Source of the DNA: Candidatus Babeliales bacterium
Lineage (GTDB): Bacteria; Babelota; Babeliae; Babelales; JACPOV01
DNA: 64,000 nucleotides
Assembly: GCA_036260945.1 (NCBI GenBank)
Contig: DATALT010000002.1
Span: 940,529-1,004,528 of the forward strand
Reading direction: 5' to 3'
A model generated the notes under the pieces. It was given only the letters and a program-made list of their open reading frames with translations. It was not told the DNA's origin and made no database searches. Both the position numbers and the translations under genes were made by a program. Shown piece after piece: positions 43,080-52,271 of the stretch. Numbering within the stretch: the first letter of the stretch is position 1; every line of letters starts with the position of its first letter.

Positions 43080-43799
43080 TTAAGCTTTTTTTCTTTTTTG
43101 TGATAATAAAATAAGCGATATGAAGAAAAAAACCATTGCATAATGCATGAATGTTATTTCTTGCGCAGTTAAATCACGCTTCATGAGGGCTTCTGCAGTA
43201 ATTTGTACTGCTTGGCCGCCATCAAGCAAAGGAAGCGGCAGAAGATTAAAGAGACCAATCTGAATGCTTATAACGGCAAGCCATAGGAAAAAGAAGGCAG
43301 CGCTTTCGTTAAATTTTTGATGGGTCGTTGTAATAATTTCTGATGGGCCTAAGAGTTTCGCTCTTTTATACGCAGGGGAAAAGATACCGCCAAATTCTTT
43401 GAAAAGTTCTTTCATTTTTTTTAGCGTCGCATTCATAGCAAAAGTGAGGGAGCTGGCCTCTTGAGTAAAAAAAATAAAAAAAAGTAAAACGGCAGTGAGC
43501 AAAATATTATTAAAGATACCCGCAAGCGTAATAATCATTTTTTGCCAATAGGGCTTTTGGTTTAATTCGCGGGTTGCAATGCTTACGTACCCGCCTAATG
43601 GAATAAGGGCTATTTGGAAAGTAGTATCTTTTGGTTTGTATTGTATTAAAGCTGGCCCAAATCCGACTGAAAATGTTGGCGTTGGTACGCCAAATGCGTG
43701 GCATGCAAGATAATGGCCGAGCTCGTGAAAAAAAACGATAAAGCTTAATGCAAGTAACGTAATAATAGTCGCGCTTACGCGCTGCATTGAAATATTCAT
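43080..43799 (-). CDS. M50 site-2 zinc metalloprotease without PDZ domain
   Basis: 239 residues with about four membrane helices. The active-site HELGH is at residues 25-29 and the second metal motif in NLLPLPLLDGGQ. RseP/RasP proteins of this family cut membrane-spanning signalling proteins; they usually carry one or two PDZ domains, and here the segment between the two motifs is too short and shows no PDZ sequence. It may be a minimal intramembrane protease. Its substrate is unknown. Confidence 0.88.
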   Translation of the reverse strand: MNISMQRVSATIITLLALSFIVFFHELGHYLACHAFGVPTPTFSVGFGPALIQYKPKDTTFQIALIPLGGYVSIATRELNQKPYWQKMIITLAGIFNNILLTAVLLFFIFFTQEASSLTFAMNATLKKMKELFKEFGGIFSPAYKRAKLLGPSEIITTTHQKFNESAAFFFLWLAVISIQIGLFNLLPLPLLDGGQAVQITAEALMKRDLTAQEITFMHYAMVFFFISLILLSQKRKKA

Positions 43800-43851
43800 G
43801 ATCCTATTCCCCTCTAATACTAACGTACAACAAAACGTGGGGAGATCTCAA

Positions 43852-45015
43852 TTAAGCACGCATTTTCTGCAGGGTTATGGATTGCATTGCGGTATTTAAA
43901 TCAATAACAGTTCTATTTTCAACACCAGCCGCTTCTTTTGCTTTTAAGATTTTCAAAACGTGTTCATCGAGTTCTTGCTGCGTGATTAAGTTTTCTTTGA
44001 TAGCTCGTTCGATAAGTTCTACTGCTTGAGGAACGTCAACAGGGCACAATAGAATATCATTACCAGCAAGTAAGGCTCGCAATTCTATTTCTCCCGGCTT
44101 GTAGTGGTTCGTGAGCGCTTTCATGCCAAGTCCGTCGGTAATAATTAATCCTTCAAATCCCAAATCGTTTTTTAAAAACAGAATTACTTTTTTAGAAAAT
44201 GTGGCAGGAATACGGTCTTTTTCAAGGGCGGGTATCTCAAGATGTGCGATCATAATGCACGGTATATTTTCTGCAATAAGTTTTTGGAATGGATAAAGTT
44301 CGTATTCGTTAAGACGAATGAGATCATGATTAATTATAGGCAGCTCGAGATGTGAATCGACCGAGGTGTCTCCATGGCCAGGAAAATGTTTTGCGCATGT
44401 TAAAACGCCTGCATCACGCATTCCCTGATTAATAAGCACGCAACAACATGCGACCTTTTCTTTATCTTTTCCAAAAGAGCGTTCATTAATAATCGGATTT
44501 AAAGGATTACTATTAAGATCAGCAATCGGTGCTAAGTTTAAATGAATACCGACTAATTTACATTGCCGGCCGATTTCGTATCCGATTTGATAGATATTTT
44601 CACTATTTTCCAATGCGCCAAGAATCTTTTGTTTGGGAAATGGAACCACTTGCGGAATTCGTTGATTCAATCCCCATTCGCAATCTTGGGCAATTAAAAG
44701 TGGTATTCGCGCTCGCGATTGATAGATGTTGATCGCAACTATTTGTTGCCCAAGGGTGCTATTGCCTAAAAAAATGATTCCCCCAATTGCGTAATCAGAA
44801 ATAAGCATATCGATATGTGATCGATCGACGCGGTATGGCTCAAAATAACAATGAGTTGAGGTGAGTGCTCTTTCATTCGCGACTACAGCAACAATAAAAA
44901 GTTGCCCAATTTTTTCGCGTAAACTTAATGTTTGCAAAGTTTGCTCCGCCCATGAGGCTGAAAGTGGGGATGAAATAAGTAATAAAAATAAAAAAATCAT
45001 AAACTTCTTTTTCAT
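43852..45015 (-). CDS. nagZ: Exported beta-N-acetylhexosaminidase, GH3 family (NagZ-like)
   Basis: Releases N-acetylglucosamine from peptidoglycan fragments. It has 387 residues from the ATG at 45015, chosen because it begins a signal peptide (KKKFMIFLFLLLISSPLSA) and avoids overlap with the upstream gene; an in-frame ATG at 45057 also exists. GH3 NagZ motifs are CAKHFPGHGDTSVDSH with the acid/base His and IITDGLGMKAL with the nucleophile Asp. E. coli NagZ is cytoplasmic; an exported form, as in Bacillus, would trim wall material outside. Confidence 0.93.
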   Translation of the reverse strand: MKKKFMIFLFLLLISSPLSASWAEQTLQTLSLREKIGQLFIVAVVANERALTSTHCYFEPYRVDRSHIDMLISDYAIGGIIFLGNSTLGQQIVAINIYQSRARIPLLIAQDCEWGLNQRIPQVVPFPKQKILGALENSENIYQIGYEIGRQCKLVGIHLNLAPIADLNSNPLNPIINERSFGKDKEKVACCCVLINQGMRDAGVLTCAKHFPGHGDTSVDSHLELPIINHDLIRLNEYELYPFQKLIAENIPCIMIAHLEIPALEKDRIPATFSKKVILFLKNDLGFEGLIITDGLGMKALTNHYKPGEIELRALLAGNDILLCPVDVPQAVELIERAIKENLITQQELDEHVLKILKAKEAAGVENRTVIDLNTAMQSITLQKMRA

Positions 45016-45020
45016 ATTAT

Positions 45021-46478
45021 TTAAAAGGAAGCGCCAGCTTTCATCCAAGCTCCCCAATTTGAAAGGGCAGTATTACGGGTTGGAAATTCGTAAAAACCGC
45101 CAATGCCTGCAAGAAAACTAAATGAGCAACGCTTGATAATCAGGCCAACGGCAGCGTGAACTTTATTAACAACGGCGGCGCGTGCTTGGGGTGTGCTAAA
45201 ATTGAGATCGTTTATGGCAATCGGAATGAATGATGGATCGTCGCTTGCTTGATTATTAATGGTACTTTCGCTTGATGTTGTAAAGGGGGCCGATCCAGCG
45301 ATACCATAAATGCCTGCGGGGAATGGTTCATCTAGCTCAACTTTTTCATTTCCATGTGCCCAAAGATTGTAGCCGATTTCGGCGTCAAAAATTCCTTTGT
45401 TGCATCTAAAGCCAGCGGTAAGATCGACGAAATTATAGGGATGTACCGTGGTTTTAAACGTGAGTACGTTAGGACCGGGGATATTGCTAGTTCCATCAGT
45501 TTTATTAAAGAGTAAATAACGGCTCCATGGTTTAAATAAAAGATCAAACGTACGATGTTGGCCACGACGAGCAAGATAAATATTTTCTATGTCGAAAAAT
45601 AAGGCAAGCAATTTGCAGTCAGTATCGTTATTAAGCGGGAGTTGAAAATTTGCGCCGATGCCAAAACCAAAATGGCCATTGTATCCAAGATACGGATCAA
45701 AAACAAATTGAGCATTTTGGCCACCAGAAAGTGGTATCAAAAACAGTGAATAAAGCCCAACATGAATTCCATCTCTGGATAAAAAAGTGCATCCAAGTTT
45801 TGCAGTGATATCGGAAACGCCCGCTTTTTTTTGAGATTTTGGATTAAGCCGTGCATAGCGCCAAAGCCCTTGATCAAAAGCCGAAATAAGATCTTGATTA
45901 TTTGGCCCCGGGTTTTGCACATTCGTTTGCGTTACTTGTAGATCATTTTCTATAAACTGAATTGGAATGGCGCATCCAAACCAAAATGGTTTAAAGAATT
46001 TATGTTTAACAAATCTTTTCAAATCTTGATTGTACTCAAGCCAAACGCCCCCCTGTTGCTGTTTTGGGTTTATAGCGTACGTTCCTGAAAAGTTTGGTGG
46101 AAGCCCTATCCACTCTGCTCGCACATCGCGCAGTGTTGGTTGAAAAGCGGCATCCCCTTTTACAACGATAGAACTCAAGCGATTGAATAAAAAGTAAGCA
46201 GCAATTTTCTCCATTGGTTGTGATTGTTGGTACATTCCAATCGTTTGTATGCTGGTAGACCGTTTGCCACATTTTGCGTAGACAAAATCGCGCCATCCGT
46301 TCGCCCATTGCGCTGCAATGTTTCGGTAAAAAGGGCGGGTCATCATAAAAAACTGAGCAGTTTTTTCGTGTTCTTCAACAGGCTGGCAACGAGATAGGAA
46401 TTCAAAGCAATCGTCGATTGAATAAGAAAATTGATGGACGATAAGCGAAAAGAGTACAGCCATCCTAAAGCTCTTCAT
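45021..46478 (-). CDS. Outer-membrane beta-barrel protein
   Basis: About 485 residues from the ATG at 46478 (a longer start at 46511 is possible). The signal peptide is SFRMAVLFSLIVHQFSYS. The rest is rich in alternating aromatic and hydrophobic strands (HFGFGIGANFQL, VDLTAGFRCNKGIFDAEIGYNLW, FLAGIGGFYEF), and the chain ends in WMKAGASF with a terminal Phe, the recognition signal for the BAM machinery. This indicates a Gram-negative envelope. The function, channel or adhesin, is not evident. nagZ follows within a few bases. Confidence 0.8.
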   Translation of the reverse strand: MKSFRMAVLFSLIVHQFSYSIDDCFEFLSRCQPVEEHEKTAQFFMMTRPFYRNIAAQWANGWRDFVYAKCGKRSTSIQTIGMYQQSQPMEKIAAYFLFNRLSSIVVKGDAAFQPTLRDVRAEWIGLPPNFSGTYAINPKQQQGGVWLEYNQDLKRFVKHKFFKPFWFGCAIPIQFIENDLQVTQTNVQNPGPNNQDLISAFDQGLWRYARLNPKSQKKAGVSDITAKLGCTFLSRDGIHVGLYSLFLIPLSGGQNAQFVFDPYLGYNGHFGFGIGANFQLPLNNDTDCKLLALFFDIENIYLARRGQHRTFDLLFKPWSRYLLFNKTDGTSNIPGPNVLTFKTTVHPYNFVDLTAGFRCNKGIFDAEIGYNLWAHGNEKVELDEPFPAGIYGIAGSAPFTTSSESTINNQASDDPSFIPIAINDLNFSTPQARAAVVNKVHAAVGLIIKRCSFSFLAGIGGFYEFPTRNTALSNWGAWMKAGASF

Positions 46479-46585
46479 TATGCGGACCTTTTTTTTATAT
46501 CGCTTCATCAAATTAAGTTTAAGATAGCTCTTTTAGAAATACAAGAATGCCACTAGTTGCGAAATCCTAAATATGGCACTGTTTG

Positions 46586-47113
46586 CTACAAATCTTCTTC
46601 TGAAAATTCTGCTTGAGAGAGAAAATCATCATAGGGATGGGGAGTTTTTATTTGTTGGTGGGCATTCATAATAAAAAGAAGCTTTGCTACTCTTGTGTGT
46701 TTCGCTTCGCTTGCAACCATAAACGGTGTTTGGTGCTTATTATTTTTTACTTTTAAATCGAGCGTGTATTTTTTTTCTAGTTTCTCTATATGTGACATTA
46801 GACCATTTTCAGCAAGAAGATGCAGTAGCTTTGATCCATCTTCTCGAACAATAAATCTATTAATGTGTTGGCTCGTAATGTCTTTTCGTTTAAAGCCCTT
46901 AAGAAAATTTTCACTATTACTTTTTTTATGTACTTTTGCTGTGTGTATTGTTGATGTTCCAAGATTTCTTAGGGTTTCGATTTTGTTTATTTGAGAAAGT
47001 ATTTGCGGTGCATTTTTTTCAATCGTTTTTTCATAATTGCTTTCCATCGTTTTATTAGTTGAGTGGAAAAAAAATAACAGTATTGAAAAAAAATTTTGAA
47101 TTGTTTTTTTCAC
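46586..47113 (-). CDS. Small exported ankyrin-repeat-like protein
   Basis: 175 residues with an N-terminal signal-like segment (IQNFFSILLFFFHSTNKT). Residues 90-150 resemble two ankyrin repeats: DGSKLLHLLAENGLMSHIEKLEKKY and NKHQTPFMVASEAKHTRVAKLLFIM, with the 'G.TPLH.A...G....V..LL' spacing. The ends are charged and disordered. Ankyrin proteins with signal peptides are frequent in bacteria that live in protists. Confidence 0.7.
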   Translation of the reverse strand: MKKTIQNFFSILLFFFHSTNKTMESNYEKTIEKNAPQILSQINKIETLRNLGTSTIHTAKVHKKSNSENFLKGFKRKDITSQHINRFIVREDGSKLLHLLAENGLMSHIEKLEKKYTLDLKVKNNKHQTPFMVASEAKHTRVAKLLFIMNAHQQIKTPHPYDDFLSQAEFSEEDL

Positions 47114-47205
47114 TTGTAAGCCTCATTGATAACTAAGTTTGCGTCTCTGATGAAGTTGCAGTATAGAATAAATGTCTTTTAGTTTTTAAAAAAGGAAAAA
47201 AGTAT

Positions 47206-48513
47206 ATGAAGCGCATTTTTTTTTCAGATAACTCGTTGGTTCCTGATCAAGAAATTAAAATAGTTACGGAAAAGCTTTCAAGTGAAAAAAAGCGAATGAA
47301 AAATGGGATCCAAGACCATTATAAAACAGAGTATGCATCGCTTTATGCACCATTTGATCAGGATATGCGGGAAATGATTAAAAAAGAAATTGTTCGTGTG
47401 AGCAATTATAGTCCCGCACTTATAGTAGTGATTGGTATTGGTGGTTCAAACTTGGGCACAAAAGCAATTTGGCAGGCAATGCTAAGTTATTGTGGCACAG
47501 CGCAAAAAATTGAGGTGTGTTACGCAGATACCGTTGATCCTGAATTCTCCGCTTGCTTGGTAAAAAAAGTTGAAAGCATGCTTATTGCCAATAAAACTGT
47601 AGCGTTGGTTGTTGCAACTAAATCGGGAACTACCACAGAAACAATAGCTAATTTTGAGTTATTATTAGGGGTATTGAAAAAATATCGGCCAGATAATTAT
47701 TCGCAATTGGTGACCATAATCACCGATCATCAAACGCCATTGCACGACATTGCGATGCATCATAATTTTGGCCTGTTAAATGTACCTAAAAAAGTTGGGG
47801 GGCGATTTTCGACACTTTCCGCCGTTGGGCTTTTTCCGCTGGGTTTAATGGGTATTGCTATTGATGCACTGTGCGATGGGGCAGTTTCGATCATTCGAGA
47901 TGAAATCATCGATGAAAAAACAAATGATATAGCGCGCAGTGCAGCAATAAATTACTGGCATTATATAAATGGAAAACCGATGCGTGATATTTTTTTGTTT
48001 TCCGTTCTTCTTGAGGGCATTGGGCATTGTTATCGTCAATATATTGGCGAAAGCTTAGGGAAGCAATTCGATATGCAAAAAAAAGAAGTACGCGTTGGCA
48101 TTACTCCACTTGTTTCAATTGGCACGATCGATTTACATTCGGTTGGGCAGCTTTATTATGGTGGACCGCGCGATAAAAATACGACATTTATAACGGTAAA
48201 AAAAATGCGAGCTGATGTTCACGTGCCTCAGATGAACGAATTTGATTCTTGCGTGAAAAATATTCAAGGGATTTCTTTTTCAGCAATTATGAATGCGGTT
48301 ATTAGCGGTGTCAAAGATTCTTATAAAAATGAAGGATTGCCATTTACTTCTCTTGAGTTACCAGAAATATCTTCTTTTTATCTTGGCCAGTTGTTACAGT
48401 TTGCTATGATAGAAACAATGTTTATAGGGCATTTATTAAACATTAATCCATTTGACCAACCACATGTTGAACTCTATAAACAAGAAACGAGAAAGATCTT
48501 AGCGCATGAATGA
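47206..48513 (+). CDS. pgi: Glucose-6-phosphate isomerase
   Basis: Interconverts glucose-6-phosphate and fructose-6-phosphate. It has 435 residues with the family signatures GIGGSNLGTKAIW, ATKSGTTTETIANFELL (phosphate binding), VGGRFSTLSAVGLFPL and GESLGKQ. It is of the shorter type found in Bacillus-like and many other bacteria, at about 430-450 residues. The last 8 bp overlap zwf, starting a three-gene pentose-phosphate operon. Confidence 0.97.
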   Translation: MKRIFFSDNSLVPDQEIKIVTEKLSSEKKRMKNGIQDHYKTEYASLYAPFDQDMREMIKKEIVRVSNYSPALIVVIGIGGSNLGTKAIWQAMLSYCGTAQKIEVCYADTVDPEFSACLVKKVESMLIANKTVALVVATKSGTTTETIANFELLLGVLKKYRPDNYSQLVTIITDHQTPLHDIAMHHNFGLLNVPKKVGGRFSTLSAVGLFPLGLMGIAIDALCDGAVSIIRDEIIDEKTNDIARSAAINYWHYINGKPMRDIFLFSVLLEGIGHCYRQYIGESLGKQFDMQKKEVRVGITPLVSIGTIDLHSVGQLYYGGPRDKNTTFITVKKMRADVHVPQMNEFDSCVKNIQGISFSAIMNAVISGVKDSYKNEGLPFTSLELPEISSFYLGQLLQFAMIETMFIGHLLNINPFDQPHVELYKQETRKILAHE

Positions 48514-49900
48514 TTGTACGTTTATTATTCTGGGAGCAACTGGTGATCTGGCGAAGCGAAAACTGATGCCGGCGCTTGCAAAGCTCATAAAAGATGAAAA
48601 AGTAAAAAACTATGCGATTATTGGCGCTGCAAATAGTGATATTTCAGATGAAGAGTTTCAAGGGCGTTTCAATAATGCAATTTCTGATGTAGATAAAGCT
48701 CTCTTTCCGATAATCAAGCCGCGTATTTTTTATCAGCGCATAGGTTTTGACGATCTGGAATCGTTTAATCTTCTAGCATCTAAAATTGGAACAATTGAAA
48801 AGCAGTTTGCACTTTCTGGCAATCGGATCGTATACGTCGCAGCGCCATCGCTTTACTACTGCCCTATAACTGAATGTTTGGCAAAGAGTAAGATAGTTCA
48901 GCGCGGGCATTCAGGCGATACGCCATCACAGCGCATTGTGTACGAAAAACCTTTTGGCGTTGATCAACAATCGGCGCGTGATATAAATCATTGCATAGCC
49001 ACTTGGTTTGATGAAAGTCAGATTTACCGAGTTGACCATTATCTAACAAAAGAGTTAGTAAGCAACATCGTTTTGGTGCGGTTTACCAATATTATTTTTG
49101 AGCCACTTTGGAATAGTAATTATATTGATTACGTCGAAATTATTTTAAGTGAAACCCTTGGCCTCGAGGGCAGGGGCCGTTATTACGATAGTTATGGTGT
49201 GCTTCGTGATGTAGTGCAAAATCATGCGATGCAGCTTCTTTCTTTGATTGCAATGGAGTTGCCGGCAAAATTAAGCGCAGAGGGTATTCAAGATCAAAAA
49301 ACTGAAGTATTGAAAAATGTTCGGGTAGATCAAGGTTTTTTGGGGCAGTACGACGATTATCATAATGAACCGGATATTGCACCAAATTCGCAAACGCCCA
49401 CTTTTTCTTGCTTGAAAATGTCAGTAGAAACGCCTCGATGGAAGGGCGTTCCGTTTTATATTAAAGCGGGAAAAAGGCTTGATCGAAAAGATACGTCGAT
49501 TCATATAAAGTTTAAAAATGTTGATTGCACGCTCAAAGAAAGTTGCGTGTATGAATCCGATTATTTAACGATTCAAATTGAGCCTAATGCAACTTTTTCA
49601 CTGCAGCTCAATACGAAACTGCCAGGAACACTTTATGGCGTGGCTCCCGTTCAATTAACGTTTAACCATGATTATGTTTTCCGAACATCCACGCCAGAAA
49701 GTTATGAAATATTATTAGAGCAAATTATGGCCGGTGAACAATCGGTTTCAGTTCGGTTTGATGAGATCGAATATGCATGGGCGGTGATCGATTCGATAAA
49801 AAATATGAAATTGCCGCTTTATAAATATAAACAGCTTTCATCTGGGCCAGATGAATTAAAAGATTTTGCCAAAAAAAATAAAATGAGGTGGCGCGTATGA
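48506..49900 (+). CDS. zwf: Glucose-6-phosphate 1-dehydrogenase
   Basis: First oxidative step of the pentose phosphate pathway, making NADPH. It has 464 residues: Rossmann motif LGATGDLAKRKLMPAL at the start, active-site YRVDHYLTKELV with the catalytic His, and EKPFG before it. It overlaps pgi by 8 bp and gnd by 4 bp (ATGA). A lactonase gene (pgl/devB), commonly between zwf and gnd, is not in this operon. Confidence 0.97.
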   Translation: MNDCTFIILGATGDLAKRKLMPALAKLIKDEKVKNYAIIGAANSDISDEEFQGRFNNAISDVDKALFPIIKPRIFYQRIGFDDLESFNLLASKIGTIEKQFALSGNRIVYVAAPSLYYCPITECLAKSKIVQRGHSGDTPSQRIVYEKPFGVDQQSARDINHCIATWFDESQIYRVDHYLTKELVSNIVLVRFTNIIFEPLWNSNYIDYVEIILSETLGLEGRGRYYDSYGVLRDVVQNHAMQLLSLIAMELPAKLSAEGIQDQKTEVLKNVRVDQGFLGQYDDYHNEPDIAPNSQTPTFSCLKMSVETPRWKGVPFYIKAGKRLDRKDTSIHIKFKNVDCTLKESCVYESDYLTIQIEPNATFSLQLNTKLPGTLYGVAPVQLTFNHDYVFRTSTPESYEILLEQIMAGEQSVSVRFDEIEYAWAVIDSIKNMKLPLYKYKQLSSGPDELKDFAKKNKMRWRV

Positions 49901-50880
49901 AAGATTTCAATTCAGATCATCAAGGCCTTCAGGCCGCAGATCGATCTATGGGTAATAATTCGGGGTCCCCACAATCTGCGGCTGGCAAGCCGCATGTGGG
50001 GTTAATTGGATTAGGACGCATGGGATTGGCAATCGCTGAGCGGTTGCTCAATGCAAAATTTCATGTTGTCGGTTTTGATGAAAATGCTGCTGCGGTAAAA
50101 GAATTTGAAAAAATGGGAGGCGAGGGTGTTCGAACTGCGGGTGATGTTGGCTCTCATACGCAAATTTTTTGGCTGATGGTTCCCGCTGGTGATGCGGTTG
50201 ATGAAGTGATCGACGAAATTTATCCGCACTTACGGCATAAAGCAATTGTTATTGATGGCGGTAATAGTAAATTTACCGATTCGATAAAGCGAGCTGAAAA
50301 GCTTAATTTCCAAGGGGTTCATTATCTTGATTGCGGCACATCTGGCGGATTGCACGGCAGAGAAAACGGATTTTCTTTAATGGTAGGCGGAAATAAAGAA
50401 GGTTTTAAACAAGCCGAACCATTATTTAAAGCTATTGCGGCGCCCAAAGGGTATGGCCATGTTGGTCCTTCGGGATCAGGGCATTATGTAAAAATGGTGC
50501 ACAATGGGATTGAATATGCATTGCTCCAAGGGTATGCAGAAGGCCTACACTTGCTTCATGCAAATTCTCATTATAAAGAATTAGATTTGGCGCAAATCAC
50601 CGATATTTGGAATCATGGATCGATTATTCGTTCGTGGATTTTAGATCTCGCGCACCGCATTCTAGAGCGTGATCAAAAGTTTGCAGAAATATCAGGCAAA
50701 ATTTTTGAAAGCGGAACCGGAAAATGGACGGTTGAAGAGGCACATCGCCATCATGTTCCGGTAAAGCTCATTGAAGATGCGCTTAAAATTAGAGCAGATT
50801 CACGGGAATCCGGCGGCGATTATGCAACTAAACTAGTTGCGCTTTTGCGCCACGAATTTGGGGGCCATAAGCTGGGATGA
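49897..50880 (+). CDS. gnd: 6-phosphogluconate dehydrogenase, short decarboxylating type
   Basis: Converts 6-phosphogluconate to ribulose-5-phosphate. It has 327 residues from the ATG at 49897 (GAGGTGG upstream; an in-frame GTG at 49888 is the alternative). Rossmann GLIGLGRMGLAIAERLL starts only near residue 32, so there is an unusual polar N-terminal extension. Other motifs are DGGNSKFTDS, GTSGGLHGRENGFSLMVGG and GPSGSGHYVKMVHNGIEYA. At this length it is the short form, often NAD-preferring. Its pathway partners are immediately upstream. Confidence 0.95.
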   Translation: MKDFNSDHQGLQAADRSMGNNSGSPQSAAGKPHVGLIGLGRMGLAIAERLLNAKFHVVGFDENAAAVKEFEKMGGEGVRTAGDVGSHTQIFWLMVPAGDAVDEVIDEIYPHLRHKAIVIDGGNSKFTDSIKRAEKLNFQGVHYLDCGTSGGLHGRENGFSLMVGGNKEGFKQAEPLFKAIAAPKGYGHVGPSGSGHYVKMVHNGIEYALLQGYAEGLHLLHANSHYKELDLAQITDIWNHGSIIRSWILDLAHRILERDQKFAEISGKIFESGTGKWTVEEAHRHHVPVKLIEDALKIRADSRESGGDYATKLVALLRHEFGGHKLG

Positions 50881-50927
50881 CCCATTTCGCGTTTAACATG
50901 ATTTTTGGTATCCAAATTTTATACAAT

Positions 50928-50956
50928 TTTACAAATTGAGTTTAATTTGGTATGAT
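50928..50956 (+). promoter_or_regulatory. Probable promoter of uvrC-clpB
   Basis: The -35 box TTTACA (50928-50933), a 17-bp spacer and the -10 box TATGAT (50951-50956), preceded by TTTGG. It leaves a leader of about 35 nt with AAAGGTG before the uvrC ATG. Confidence 0.65.
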
Positions 50957-50996
50957 TTCCTATGGATTGAAGTAAAAAAAAGGTGCCAAAAAGCTC

Positions 50997-52268
50997 ATGG
51001 AAAAGTCATATCTTTCATTACCGTTATTGCCGGGCGTTTATCTTTTTAAAGATAGTCAAAACGCCATTATATATGTTGGTAAGGCCAAATTACTAAGAAA
51101 ACGGGTTGCATCCTATTTTCAAAAACAGCATGAAGACTGGAAGATAAAATCGTTGATCGATGAGCATTCAACGATTGAACATATCGTGACCCATACGGAA
51201 GCTGAAGCACTTTTACTTGAAGCGCAACTGATCAAAGAACATCAACCTAAATTTAACGTATTGCTCAAAAATGGGCAGCCGTTTCTTTATCTTACGGTAA
51301 CGGCCGATGAATTACCTCGATTAGAACTGACACGCGCAAAGAAAAGAAAAGGGGTCTATTTTGGCCCGTTTATACAAAACAAAGGAGCGGTTCGTGCTGG
51401 GTACGACTATTTAATAAGAACATTTCGCTTGGACATTTGCAATCGCAAAATTCCTGACGGTTGTTTGAGATACCATATCGGTATTTGTGCCGGTGCTTGC
51501 AAAGATGATTTTGATAAAGAGGGCTATCTTTTTAGAATAAATCTTGCGACAAGTTTATTGCGGGGCAACTATAAAGAATCCCTTGCAGAATTGCGCGGAC
51601 AAATTGCAAAATGTGTGCTTTCGCTACAATTTGAAAAAGCGCGTCAACTTAACTACTATTTGCAGAATCTGGATACGATTTTTGCAAATCTCAAAGTTAA
51701 ATTCTCTGAAAGAAAATATGCACAAGAAGTTGCGCATGCAACGGCGCCCGAGCGTCCATTAAAAATTGGAAATTTAGCGCTTGGAAAACAACTTCAAGAA
51801 ATGTTGAAGCTCGATACGGCGCCAGCTTCCATCGACTGTTTTGATATCTCCCATTTTCAAAGTAAATCGATCGTGGGTTCCTGCATCAGATTCGTGAATG
51901 GCGTGCCTGATAAAAATAGTTTTCGCCGCTTCGCACTTAAAACAATTGAGCAGCAAAATGATTATGCGGCGTTGCAAGAAATTGTCGGTCGCCGCTATCG
52001 AAATCCTGAGGAAATGCCTGATCTCATATTAATCGATGGGGGAAAAGGGCAATTGAGTGCTGTTGCTTCTCTTTTTCCTGAGCATGCTGCAAAAATCGTG
52101 AGTTTGGCAAAGCGGGAAGAAAGACTCTTTAGTAAAGAATTTTCTGATGGTATCTTGTTAGATAAGCAAACTGAGGTTGGAAGATTACTTATCGCGTTAC
52201 GTGATTACGCCCATCATTTTGCGATCACGTATCATCGTCAAAAGCGCTCAAAGCGATTGGAAGGTTAA
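50997..52268 (+). CDS. uvrC: UvrC-type excinuclease subunit lacking the C-terminal helix-hairpin-helix region
   Basis: Dual-incision nuclease of nucleotide excision repair. It has 423 residues where typical UvrC has about 600. The GIY-YIG 3' nuclease domain is at the start (PGVYLFKDSQNAIIYVGKAK), a UVR motif near 195-230, and the RNase H-like 5' nuclease domain from about 275 (IDCFDISHFQ, LILIDGGKGQLSA, RDYAHHFAITYHR), with its catalytic Asp and His residues present. The chain stops right after this, so the (HhH)2 DNA-binding domain is absent. The junction with clpB is 3 bp. Confidence 0.92.
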   Translation: MEKSYLSLPLLPGVYLFKDSQNAIIYVGKAKLLRKRVASYFQKQHEDWKIKSLIDEHSTIEHIVTHTEAEALLLEAQLIKEHQPKFNVLLKNGQPFLYLTVTADELPRLELTRAKKRKGVYFGPFIQNKGAVRAGYDYLIRTFRLDICNRKIPDGCLRYHIGICAGACKDDFDKEGYLFRINLATSLLRGNYKESLAELRGQIAKCVLSLQFEKARQLNYYLQNLDTIFANLKVKFSERKYAQEVAHATAPERPLKIGNLALGKQLQEMLKLDTAPASIDCFDISHFQSKSIVGSCIRFVNGVPDKNSFRRFALKTIEQQNDYAALQEIVGRRYRNPEEMPDLILIDGGKGQLSAVASLFPEHAAKIVSLAKREERLFSKEFSDGILLDKQTEVGRLLIALRDYAHHFAITYHRQKRSKRLEG

Positions 52269-52271
52269 GAT

